Assembly (NCBI GenBank): GCA_910591455.2
Contig: OU342807.1
Span: forward strand, 6,195,930-6,259,929
From: Pholis gunnellus
Lineage: Eukaryota; Chordata; Actinopteri; Perciformes; Pholidae
Length of the DNA stretch: 64,000 nt
Reading direction: 5' to 3'
This document shows positions 35,977-64,000 of this stretch, piece by piece. Made by a program: the position numbers and the translations under genes. Below the pieces are notes generated by a model. The model saw nothing but the letters and a program-made list of their open reading frames with translations, was not told the origin of the DNA and made no database searches. How positions within the stretch are numbered: position 1 is the stretch's first letter; each line of letters opens with the position of its first letter.

Positions 35977-37114
35977 TGCGTGTCTGCATGGACGTCTTTG
36001 TCCATTTGCCTTCCTGCATGTTAATTTAATTGTCGGGAAGCAGAGAGGAGACATGGTCGGGGAGCAGCAGGAGAGGAAGATGGGAGAGATGAGCGAAGAA
36101 AGAAACGAGGAGTTTTCTGGTGTGGGAAGAAGAAGAAAAAAAAGAAAAAAAAAAGACAATCCCTGCTCGGTGGTTTCCATGACAACAGTGACATCACTGA
36201 CGGGGGTTGCTACCTCCTAAGCTGTTCTATGTTTGTTTGGGCGTCTGTTCAAAGGGATAGATTTGAGTATATATGCATATAGATGTGTGTGTGTGTGTGT
36301 TGTGTGTGTGTGTGTGTTGTGTGTGAATATGAATATGCAGGAATGTCTGTACATGTGAATTGTTTATGACCGAGATCGTCGGGACAAACCCCGCCGTCGG
36401 TTCAGTCGGTCCGTGGTTACCCACTGTTGCCAGGCAACTGCAGTCATGGCAACAAGTTGAAGCATGATCTCGTGTTGCTAAGCAAGAGGGACAGGATGGG
36501 GTGAGATTTTTGTGAAATGGATACAAATATTGGAAGATGTTATGAAGTCTATCTATTTGTTTTTGTTTAGAAGAGTAGAATTACAACATGAACATCCTCA
36601 TCATGTGATTTTGTTGCGTTCCAGTTTGCTTGTTTCCCTGCTGGTATGCGTGCTTTGTGTTATTATCTCGGGTCTAGTCTTCTTCATAAAAATACAAGTC
36701 CTTTTTACTTGATTGCACTCTATAAAAGGTGGTTGTATGTATTTGGTACAAATGTTTCATAATCCTGTAAAAACAGGACATCAAAAAAATGATCATTACA
36801 GCCCATATGATTCCCTCAAATTCTGCTTTTAGGGACACAAATGTACAATGTTGTTGTATTTCTTTTCATTTATTTCTTTTATTAGTTTCAGCTGTGCTAG
36901 TGTGTAGAGAGTTGCTCCTTGTTGCACACAGGCAACGCTAACATCTAATTTCAGATTTCAGTTCAGATATTAAACATTTCATGGAGATGTATCAACTTAA
37001 ACCTGGTGATTTTCTGATGATTCCAGGTTTATGAACAACCGTGTTCCTCCTAACAAGAGATACCAGCCCACAGAATATGAGCATGCTGCCAACTGTGCCA
37101 CGCATGCGGTGAAT

Positions 37115-37162
<48 letters not shown>

Positions 37163-39326
37163 ACAGACCACAGAAGGTGGTCATTAACAAATGACACAGG
37201 AGAAAAATCCAGCACTATGACATAGCAGACCAATGAGAGACAATGCCAGGTTCTTTTTTAAAACTACACCTATGCTCAAGATTTCACTTTTATCCTGCAC
37301 GTTTATCTGTTTGTCTGTCTGTATCTCATGTTGCATTTGTGTGATTAATTCATCTAGTTATGGATAATCCCCAGCCTGCTGGGCAGCTCCATGTTGCACT
37401 TCCAGTCGGAGGACCAATGGGAGCGGCTGTCGGCCTGGGTGTACGGGGCGGGGCTCAGCTCGCTCTTCATCATCTCCACCCTCTTCCACACTGTGGCCTG
37501 GAAGAAGAGCCATCTGCGGTACAAAAACACACTCGCACACAATACTTGGACTGGATTGTAACACTGCTGCTAATATGTATGGTTAAAAGATGTAAGAGGA
37601 CACTGAAAAGCTTCCCGCATGGCCCCTTTCACTTCAGAGACACACCAGAGCAAATATGCATATCCCCGCACTCCAGATTAGTTTTTGAGAATTAAAAGAC
37701 ACTGATGCTACATGTATAAACAGTGTCACTCAGTTGTCATGAGGCTGTTTGGTCTCTCTCTTCAGGTCTGTGGAGCACTGTTTCCACATGTGTGACAGGA
37801 TGGTGATCTATTTCTTCATTGCTGCCTCCTACGCCCCTTGGTAAACAAACTAGCCTGCTTCATGCATATGTGTATTTGCCTGTTTTATATACCGTGTTTG
37901 TAGTTATGTGTTCCTGTTCCATGCCCCCACAGGCTGAACCTGCGGGAGCTGGGTCCCTGGGGGTGTCACATGCGCTGGCTGGTTTGGGTCATGGCCTCTT
38001 TTGGAACCACCTACGTCTTCTTCTTCCATGAGAGGTCAGTTCATTATGTTCATTTGTTTACTTTTATCAATGTTGGACTGTCTCTCTATTTATTAGTCTA
38101 ATCAAATGTTTCACCCGTGTGACACATCAATCTCAACTCGAAGGTCCACTTATTAGTTATATTTGAGCTTATAACCGCATCCCATGATTTCATCAGCGAA
38201 TGGAGCTGGCTCAGACGTCATCATTTTTTCCCCAAAATCTGAAATCTTTCAATTCTGTGTGAGAAAATGATTCAGATGTAGTCTTTTTAGTCCATGAGCA
38301 AGCTTTGTTAAACATCTAATGATACAAAGCTTTTAAAAAAATCTTCTGTTTGACAACTACAAAATATTGAGTACATTTTTGTTAGCTCACTGCAGAAGTC
38401 ATTGTGGACACTTCCAGTCTCACATTAAAGGCATATCAGTGCCTTCACATTAAAATGCATTTATTGTGAAGCACATGCAACAAGTGGCGAAATATCAGCA
38501 GTAGCTTTACATAAGTTAATTTAACAGTTAGAAAACAGTATTTAATGTTGATTGGTTTGGCCGATGGCCAATCCGTTTACTACGGTGAGCGTATACGTGC
38601 AGATACTACCTACGTGTAAAAAGACTTCTAGCCACAGTCGTCCTCGGACATAAAGACAAACAGACAACATCAGCTGTCTGAACACCAGGAAAAAACCTGA
38701 ACACTGAGTCGACTGGGAAGAAGTCAAAGGTGATTGAGTCAGTGGATACATAGTGAAGAATCACGGCCTTCCACATTTAATACCAAACACCATTCTTGTA
38801 CCTCTTGTTATCACTTGACAGAAGTTCTATGTTTAGGTCTTGTGAGACACAGTTGAAAACTCAGAAATAGCCAGTAAGTGGGACATTGAGTTGAGACTTA
38901 AGAGTTAAGACACATTATTTTCCATGCTGAATTATTCCTCTTTGTGTCAGGTATAAGATCACGGAGTTGATCTGCTATACGGTGATGGGAGTTTTTCCTG
39001 CCCTGGTCATCCTCTCAATGGTGAGCATTTAGTCTTACCTGCAGGCTTTGAGTTTTCTTATTCATTTCCTTATTGTAATGTGTTTAAAAGTTAAACGTAA
39101 TGAGATGTCTGCTTTTTCACAGCCGGAGCAGTCGGGATTGTGTGAGCTTCTGGTGGGCGGAGCCTGCTACTGTCTGGGGATGGTCTTTTTTAAAAGTGAC
39201 GGCATCGTCCCATTCGCTCATGCCATTTGGCACCTGTTTGTAGCAATGGGAGCGGCCATACACTACTACGCCATCTGGAAGTACCTTTATGCCCAGCCAC
39301 CCAATCAGGTCCAGACATCCAGATGA
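33097..39326 (+). CDS. mmd2: Monocyte-to-macrophage differentiation factor 2-like PAQR protein
   Basis: Seven coding exons: 33097-33110 (14 nt, MNLIR), 37027-37108, 37358-37518, 37766-37840, 37933-38034, 38951-39020, 39123-39326. Total 708 nt, 235 residues (human MMD/MMD2 about 240). PAQR motifs are present: E-x3-N-x3-H in YEHAANCATH, FHTVAWKKSHLRSVEHCFHMCDR (shown as key residues F-H and C-D), and HAIWH near the C-terminus, with about seven membrane segments. The family is Golgi-located and linked to Ras/ERK signalling and macrophage differentiation. The spelling WLVWVMAS and ALVILSMP is closer to MMD2 than to MMD. Intron 1 is 3.9 kb and packed with repeats. The first exon rests on frame and splice fit alone, so the first five residues are less certain. 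Confidence 0.9.
33577..33900 (+). repeat. Interspersed 'gggctgcaactga' repeat, copy 1
   Basis: Begins 'agggctgcaactgacaatt' and contains 'ctcgattaatcgattgttt', typical of an abundant fish interspersed repeat. A second end-like piece is at 34620-34740. An opposite-strand fragment lies at 58190-58310. Confidence 0.55.
34447..34523. repeat. Nested inverted repeats (hairpin cluster) in mmd2 intron 1
   Basis: 34459-34475 and 34480-34496 form a perfect 17-bp stem (arm GTTTCTTGTATCCATTA) with a 4-base loop. 34447-34457 and 34470-34480 form a competing 11-bp stem. 34497-34518 adds an 8-bp stem (ATGATCTG). No coding sequence is involved. Confidence 0.9.
34620..34740. repeat. Interspersed repeat fragment related to copy at 33577
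   Basis: Contains 'ggttgctgactgattttcta' and 'tttcagctctt', resembling the opposite end of the same repeat family. A T-run follows at 34747-34768. Confidence 0.4.
35095..35128. repeat. (CA)n microsatellite
   Basis: 17 CA units in mmd2 intron 1. Confidence 0.97.
35657..35680. repeat. (AT)n microsatellite
   Basis: 12 AT units in mmd2 intron 1. Confidence 0.97.
35757..35974. repeat. Two (TG)n microsatellites
   Basis: (TG)n at 35757-35810 with one tgcg break, and again at 35921-35974, separated by 110 bases of unique sequence. Both are in mmd2 intron 1. Confidence 0.97.
36285..36324. repeat. (TG)n microsatellite with breaks
   Basis: TG units broken twice by an extra t (gttgtg). Confidence 0.95.
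37116..37157. repeat. (CA)n microsatellite just after mmd2 exon 2
   Basis: 21 CA units starting 8 bases after the exon 2 donor (37108). Open frames over it give His-Thr runs. Confidence 0.97.
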
Positions 39327-39443
39327 CATCAGGGCTGACCTCACAGGAAGTAACTCCAGTGTTTGAGCAACTTCAAGGGGATGATCCGAGCTGTGTCCAA
39401 ATTCATAGGCAGCTTCCTTTGGAAAGCGAGTTGTCCTCCCCCG

Positions 39444-39449
39444 AATAAA
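39444..39449 (+). terminator. Proximal poly(A) signal of mmd2
   Basis: AATAAA, 118 bases after the stop codon. Confidence 0.5.
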
Positions 39450-39669
39450 CAGTACAAACAAGCATCACAGGGACAAAAACTAACGGTGCATTTAGGTGAT
39501 CCTTGTCAACTCGTAAAGCAAAAGAACAACAGAAACATGTTCATCAGCAAAGTTGCAACAAGTCTAAGAGTCTACAGCCACTTTGGGATTACAAAAGTCA
39601 TTAAGATGCATCTTCTGGTGACCATGAATGTCTGTACAACATTTTGTGGAACGTCAAGGGATTAGGATT

Positions 39670-39725
39670 CATCATGTGGGCAATTTCATGGCAATCCATC
39701 CAATTGTTGTTGTCTATGCTGCTAG
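39670..39725. repeat. Dispersed repeat, short copy
   Basis: 'catggcaatccatccaattg' followed by 'ttgttg' matches the piece near 24285-24315. Confidence 0.5.
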
Positions 39726-42698
39726 CATGGATAAAGAACTAGCAGTCAAACTCGGGCAGGTTTAATGATATCTGAGTACTGTAAAGTACCTGTTGTGATG
39801 CTTCACCTTCACATAACTCCAAACAATGGACTACAGTATTGGTAAATGTATCCATATTAATGAATTTATCTTTATTATTTAAATAATGTATGAGTTGATG
39901 AGGACATCTGAACGCACCATTGTAGGACACCATTGGATTGTTGGACACTGTGGTGGAGACTGGAAATAGTTGCCAGTTGTTTCAGCCTGTTGTGAAAACT
40001 CTGGACTTCAAATGAGGCAGCCTGTGAATCGGGACACACCTTTTTGTTTTTACTTTTAACAGCCCGGTTGAGTTAAATCTTAAGTTAATTTTCGCAGGAA
40101 CTTTGGTTTCATTCCAAAGATCAGGGGTTGAATTACTATTTATGGAGAGTCCTCTCTATGTGGTGCACATCCATATTCAGTGTTCAGAAGCTGAATTGAG
40201 ACATTGTCTTATTGTCAAGAGGAGGACAATGTTTACAATTAGCTGACTCGACTATCATAATTAGTTTCAGGACATTATTTAAAGTACTATTACCATCATT
40301 AACAGAAGGTTTTGGTTTGATTATATTTTGGAGGTTGCAACATCAGTAACTTACTACTAGATAGTAGAATTGCTGTTTTTGTTACTAGTTGTGCTACACT
40401 GTAGTACACTATATGGTTTAACAGCAGTTGCTTCAATCAATGATTTACTGTGAGTTCTAAATCAAGCATGATTGTAGAATGTTTTTTTTTTTATGTTGAA
40501 CATACAGATCTTCATGGACTTTACTTGTGTGCTTCCACATTTACCAGGCTCTACACGGTAGATTATCGAGCATAATTACTGACTTCTAATACTTTACTGT
40601 TGTTGATTATAGGTTTAGTCAGTGAAGATGTCACCAGTACGATTTATACAGAATATATTTATTAATGACGTACAGTATATGTTGACCTCATCCTTATTTA
40701 CTTCTAATGTACTTTAAGTGTCAGCTGATTATCTTCACCATATTCAACTTAATGAATGGGACCATTTGATAGTTTGTAAACGCTACATGGTTGAACCTAA
40801 GAAGGGGAAACCACTGTCGAATTTAGCACTGCCAGAAGACTGACTTACTGCCATACCTGATAGCACACTACTACCATATACTTCTCACACTTGAAAGGAA
40901 ACTGAAGCTATAGTATTGTTGAACAATCTGGCCCAATATTAAGGCATCTCAGGTGTGTGTGTGGTGTGTGTGTATGCCTGTGTTTGTATGTACCCTATAC
41001 TATCAGACTCCCATGAATCCAAAGCCTGTAATCGGCTGAGTCTATGTTTACACGTGCACGCATGTACCTTGAACACATAAAAAGTATATTTGAAACATGT
41101 ATGTACTCTTAGTGTTAAGCTGTATGTGGTTGCACACTGTGTATTGGACGAGCTTGTATCGTATGATCAGTATGGCCGGAGGACCAAAAGGTCGTGGCGT
41201 CTAGTATCCATAGGTGTAAAAGAACTTTTCAAAAGCTCTGCTCCTGTTCAACATCTTTATCGCTGCTGTTTGTCTCTCAGGATTTGGATCATTTGGGCTG
41301 TAACGCCTGTGAAGCCACATTCAAGGTCCACTAAAGCTGCTCCGGTTGTTCTGGCACTGTCTGCAGCAACAAAAATGCCCACGTAGGGCAGAAATGTTTT
41401 CTGCAAGCTGCACATTCATATTTATGAAGCAACCGAACAGGACGAAGCTTTAATGCAGATAGAAATTGTCACATAAACACGAAGGATATTACTGCAGCAG
41501 GATTAGTTTAAAATAAAGAACTAGAAATCACATGTTCACCAAAGCTGACCAACCCTCTAAATTTGCTTTTAGCTTTGCATCAAAACTCACTGTGATAAAC
41601 ACTAATTAGATGCATTTTCATTCAAGTGAGTGCAGGAGCTCTGAAAAAATGTGGAAGGCAAAAATAACCTTATCTTACAATGTTAAAGATCTTCTTTTGT
41701 TAAAGTACTGGATCACTTATTCTTTAAATACACAAACTTTACTAATATTATCTAAGAATTATAGAACAAATCTGCACATTTTAACAAAGGAGCAGCTGTG
41801 CAGGAACTGTCTCCTTTGAACAGGTCGTCTCAAATATACTTTCATTTTTAAAAACGTCATAATGTTCATTCCTCAATATTACTCAAAGTTGTTGCAGTTA
41901 CAACTCACCAACCAGCATATGAATGCATCATTAAACTGTAGAGTCCCCAAAAAAATATCTAGTGACAAAAAAACCCAACTAAAATTCAAAGAAACCTATT
42001 TTTGAGACACCTGACCAACAAAAACACACTGTGTTGAAAAAACCTGGAGGTAACACACATCTTTGTTGTCGTTGTTTAGCCCTTAGTTTTCTTTGTCTTT
42101 AGGGAGTGATCATTTAATGTCAGAGCAAATGTATTGTCACAATGGACTGGGAATTATATTTGTCACACTGTGGATATCTTAGTCTGGAATTAAATTTGTC
42201 GGATATATTCTCAAATGTAAGAGTACCTTTTAGTATTTGTGCTCTAAGTGTTCACTTGAGCCTCTGAGAAACATCAAATGATTGAGCCTTCAGTCTATCA
42301 TAGGCAGTATTTTGACTTGCTCTACAGGCAAGTTTGGTGACGCTGAGATGAAGTATTTGAGGATTTGACGTCTGTCTGTCTTGTCTTGATTTTAATATCT
42401 CTCTCATTCAGACATACAACGCCGACCTGACTTTGTATAGAGTTTTGTAAACTCTCCATGAGGCCTTCATGGACCCTCTGTACATTGTTTATAGACGCTC
42501 TGTGATTGTGGAGCTGCTGACTCTGTTCTCAGTGCTGCTGGTGTTTTCTTTATGGTCGTACGAGACTGATTATATTATCTCATATTCTTTCTCTCTCTAG
42601 TTTTCATATTGTTTTTTGTGTGTGTGTCTTTGGTGCTTTAGTGCTGTGATAAGCCTGTATGATGCCAACTATGCTTTTATCTTTTCTATTTCTCTTGT

Positions 42699-42704
42699 AA
42701 TAAA
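42699..42704 (+). terminator. Distal poly(A) signal of mmd2
   Basis: AATAAA followed by T-rich DNA; the last good plus-strand signal I noted that could serve mmd2. Confidence 0.45.
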
Positions 42705-43520
42705 AAAGCCTTTTCATGCAGTAAATTCCTGTACTCAACATTTTGTAACATTCCACCTCTTTGGACAAACATGAAATGAAATATAAACCGATGAATAAAA
42801 CATCTATTTGCATATATGCACCGTTGACAGTATGATCTTTGGAATGAAGGTTTTAACCCTTTTTTTAGCCTATTTTGAATTAACCAAACTTTCATGTCAA
42901 AGATAGTGGATTAAATCAGACAGAAGAGCTGCATTTGATAAGATTTACAATCATATTCCTCTTATTTGAAAAGGTATTGATTGATGTTAAAATACATTAC
43001 TGTTATTGATATAACACCACAAGAATATGGAGAGAAGGAAATCTATAATTTAAGGTATTCATTCTTGAACATTCTCCCATTTTCCAGTTAATGAATGAAA
43101 CAGTGAAATGTGACTTCCATGTATTTAACATACGTTATATATATGTTTCATATATGGTAGGACTGAAAATGATATAAATAAATAAAAGTAGGTTCTAATT
43201 AATGATAAAGAGTGATTAGCTCTAATGTAACTGTGAATCTGTACACAAACCACATGTGTGTTAATGATCCTTTTTGTCCCCAACAAATTGTATTAATAAA
43301 ATGTCCTGCATTATGAAATAAGTAATCATATTAATAAATGAAGACAAATTATAAGCCTACAACCATGACATTTTAGGTAACTTAGGTTATTGTCACGATT
43401 CTTTAACATTTTAAAATAAAAACGTTTACATTTTATAATAATAATCTAATTTGATTGCTTCACATTTGCATGGTTATGCTACGTATATTGTGTTTATTTA
43501 AATAACATTTATTTATTTAA
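42705..43520. other. AT-rich intergenic region between mmd2 and radil
   Basis: Strongly AT-rich, with no gene or known repeat recognised. The composition switches sharply to GC-rich at about 43540. Confidence 0.55.
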
Positions 43521-43539
43521 TATTAACTATTTGGATCCC

Positions 43540-43981
43540 CATGACCTCCATGTCGCGACTGTACCGCGGCTGTCCGCCAGGCGGCGGTGTGCCCGCACAC
43601 TCGGGTGCCAGAGCAGGTGCGCCGAGGTGAAGCGGCGCGGAGAGCTCGGCTGTTTCCGTCGCGGCCCGGCAGTGAACCGCTGTGGATGGGGGAATGCGGT
43701 TGCCGGAGGCAGGAGACAGGAGGCATTGCCGGACACTCGGCGGAGATGTGCGCACAGAAACAGGAGCCCTCAGCGATTGGCTGTCGTCCAAGTTAACGGG
43801 CTGTTTTTTGGGGGAGTTAAGTGTGTTGCAGCCACGGACGGCTGGGTGTCGCTTGCTGTTTTTTTTCTTCCACCCCTCCTCCCTTATTTTTCCGGGGATT
43901 TTCTATTTTGTAGGAGAGACGGAATGAAAAAGAAGCCAAGAAGGATTCCCCAGCACTATGGAGCCACGCAATGCAGGCAGC
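43540..43981 (+). promoter_or_regulatory. CpG-rich radil promoter and non-coding first exon
   Basis: An abrupt GC- and CpG-rich island between AT-rich flanks. It ends at a good donor (GGCAGC then gtgagt, exon end 43981). An ATG at 43958 opens a short upstream frame (MEPRNAGS) that stops a few codons into the next exon. The assignment to radil rests on strand, distance and the splice chain. Confidence 0.5.
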
Positions 43982-45828
43982 GTGAGTACTAACGCAACAG
44001 ACACCCAGCAGAGCCCTCAGGGGACTGGGCTAGTCAATGCTGGAATCACTCAACTTTTCCAGGATCTATTTTATTTCGCAACATTACGCGCAGACGCGCC
44101 ACAGTTTTCTTTTCTGTTTTAATACCACCCTTGCAGTTAAACATGTCATTGTTGTTGCGTGTTGTTCACGTGTCGACACAGCGTTCCCGCTAATTGATTA
44201 TTAATTGCGTGTGAGATGAGCTCGACTCCAATCATTAGACACACCTGCGGACCGCGTGAGGCCGGCTCGTTCGCTTTTAGCACCGCGCCTGACGAGTCAT
44301 CTGCGGATTAATTTCGGAGGATTTTCTCCTGCCTTTTGTTGCTCCGGCGGTTGCTACTGACGACCACTGAGCCCAAAATCGTAAACAGACGGACGGACAC
44401 CAAACACACAGTAGTCACAAGTTCTGTGCATGTTTATGTAGCCTGTTTAAATGCCAAGTTTGTTCCTCAACGCAGTCCTTATTTCTGACCTTCTGGCAGT
44501 CTAGACAAGGACAGACGGCGAAAGAAAAAGGTGGAGAAGTTGAAGTGTGTGTGACATGATTATTAAATGTAACACTACATTCTGGGGCCACAAAACACAA
44601 CCCACCAATGCAGAAAATGTAGGCCTCCGTCCGTCCCAGTTCGTGGTGTGGACACAGGACGGGTCTGTTGGTCCCAGGATTGAGTTAACTGCGGCCAAGT
44701 AGCCAGATTACTGTGGATTAGCAGGCATTTAAAATAGTCACGTTATCCCACCAGTGCCTGCAGAGTCAGCTACAACAACACCTTTTAGGCTTCCTGCCAA
44801 ATATGTGTTGAAAGGAAATTATATATACAGTAGCCTATAAGTGGATACCGTTCACGAGGTGCTGCTTTCATCTGGTGACATATCTGCTGCTACACTGGCT
44901 GTAAAATTGCCCAGCGGCTTCCTGAGGTATAACCTGCATGAAAGATCTTCATCGGTCAAAAGAGGTCACGCAAAGCAAAGCGTGAAGCGTGACTCACCTT
45001 CTGCGGGGACATGGACTGGAAACGCACCTGTTTATGTGAGATAGAAATGCACGACCTGCATGCAGAATTCATAGTTTACATTTTTTTTTCAAACAAAGGT
45101 TTATTCCATCAGTCGCATCAAGTTTGAGATTATTCACGAGACGGACGGGAGGAATAACACAGCCAGTAGCCTACACTCTTTAAGAGAAACAACACAATCA
45201 GAAACTGAAAAATGTAAAAAATGTATAATATTAGAGCTTAAATGAGTGGATGGACAGAAGGTTAATACGCAACAATAGCAAACATTTGTTTGTTCCAGCT
45301 TTTAAAATGTGATGATTGTACAACAAAATGAAAATGTGGCCGTTTTGGACTGTTTGATCAGACAAGACAAGCAATCTGAAGAAAGCAATCACCATGGGCT
45401 CTGGGAACCCTTGATGGGCGTTTTAAACTACTTTCTGTAGTTTTAGAAATTAATCAGAAAAAAATCACTAAAGAAAAGTTGGAAAAACAAATGTGTGCAT
45501 TTAAAAAGAGGAAATTAGCTTTATATTAAATACTGGATTTGAATGCCATAGTTTCCGTTATCGGTAATTATCAACCCTCGTTTTGATTTTAAGATTTAGT
45601 GGTGGTTTCGAAAATATTTTCTTTTATTCTACTACAGACACAACTGGAATAAAAAAAAAGTGTGTTTCTCTACAAAAATCTATCATTAAAAATCATTAAA
45701 AAGCTCAAAGCCACAGCGATATTATCTAAATCCTAGAAGATCTGGAAAAGAAGTTAACCTCAAGGATCCAGAACTCAGCAGAAACTCTTCAGTATTTACA
45801 TCATCGTTTTTTATTTTTGCTTCTCCAG

Positions 45829-45928
45829 TGTGAAAGGTGACGGTGAAATGAAAAGCATCTGACCCTCAACTCTATCATTCTACCTGCTGCCGCCGCACAT
45901 CGGAGTGACGATACGCAACAGCATCAAG
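45829..45928 (+). other. Probable non-coding second exon of radil
   Basis: Flanked by ttgcttctccag and a donor (ATCAAG then gtaacg). It contains a four-codon upstream frame (MKSI, stop). It joins to the coding exon that starts at 46195. Confidence 0.45.
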
Positions 45929-46225
45929 GTAACGGCCACATGCACGACCACACACAGTGGTTCCTATTTGTCTGTTTATGGTGAATACATTTTACGTAGA
46001 TTTAGGGGAGATTTTCTTTGCCTTCCAGATCTACAAATGTTTCACAAGTAAGTGTCAGATGTAGCTGTGAGTCCATCATCACCTTTTAACGCATGGACTT
46101 TTTTTGCCTGTGAGCTTTTGAGTGTGCGTGAATGTTTGAATCCTTCACGATGGGCTCAAGTAGAATATTTAAAATGTGTTTCCTCGCTCACCAGTTGTGG
46201 AGTTTGTGAAGCCAACAGCAGCACC

Positions 46226-63797
<17,572 letters not shown>

Positions 63798-63944
63798 GTG
63801 AGTAGATGGCTGTTTAAAAACATATTTGACATTTTATCTTACCTGTTACTTAAGGTTTCAGCAGTGTGTTTTTGTCTTTGTGAAACAGTTGGTTTACTAC
63901 TTTTGCGAATACTACTTTTGAAAAATAAGTTCAAAACACATATG

Positions 63945-63948
<4 letters not shown>

Positions 63949-64000
<52 letters not shown>
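63949..64000. repeat. (TG)n microsatellite running off the window
   Basis: TG units continue to the last base, so the full length is unknown. Confidence 0.97.

Larger units (their letters stand above)
39327..42704 (+). other. Probable long 3' UTR of mmd2
   Basis: No coding frame of any family was found. An early AATAAA at 39444 and a late one at 42699 bracket this stretch. If the late one is used the 3' UTR is about 3.4 kb. A dispersed-repeat piece lies at 39670-39725. The rest is AT-rich and unique as far as I can see. Confidence 0.45.

Noticed and set aside
43531..43992. 153-residue plus-strand frame in the radil CpG island
   Set aside because: GC-rich DNA is stop-poor in several frames at once here; the frame does not join the radil coding exons.

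Overview
This is a vertebrate nuclear window, almost certainly from a teleost fish. The genes are split by many short GT-AG introns. (CA)n/(TG)n microsatellites are very dense. Several interspersed repeats look like ones I associate with teleost genomes, and the gene set is vertebrate-specific. There are no operons, CRISPR arrays or other prokaryotic features. Eight protein-coding genes can be assembled exon by exon. Their identity comes from recognising the translated families; no database search was run.

Layout. (1) 1.2-3.8 kb, minus strand: hapstr1 (C16orf72), 4 coding exons. (2) 5.5-12.6 kb, plus: an ABCG2-type half-transporter, 15 coding exons, with an antisense LINE relic in intron 10. 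(3) 13.4-14.3 kb, minus: a single-exon PRR18-like gene, tail-to-tail with the transporter. (4) 15.2-16.7 kb, minus: a LITAF-domain gene, 4 coding exons. (5) 18.8-22.8 kb and 26.1-31.1 kb, both plus: the tandem paralogues arpc1a and arpc1b, encoding the WD40 subunit of the Arp2/3 complex. (6) 33.1-39.3 kb, plus: an mmd2-like PAQR membrane protein with a probable 3.4 kb 3' UTR. (7) 43.5 kb to the window end, plus: radil, a Rap1 effector with RA, DIL and PDZ regions. It is cut by the window edge inside the PDZ region.

These genes do not form one pathway. The clearest shared theme is cytoskeleton and adhesion (arpc1a, arpc1b, radil). Some of the order is known from human: ARPC1A-ARPC1B are adjacent on 7q22, MMD2-RADIL are neighbours on 7p22, and HAPSTR1 and LITAF both lie on 16p13. 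The window therefore joins blocks that are separate in human.

Points most worth a second look: a near-identical 27-bp element upstream of both arpc1 genes; a reading-frame break in radil next to an 8-G run and a (GGA)n tract; a frame-preserving 36-codon candidate cassette exon in radil; an ABCG2-type transporter with none of the three extracellular-loop cysteines of human ABCG2; a fused exon in arpc1b carrying an intron-like 12-mer; and a nested hairpin in the mmd2 first intron. I found no evidence of a wholly new biological system.
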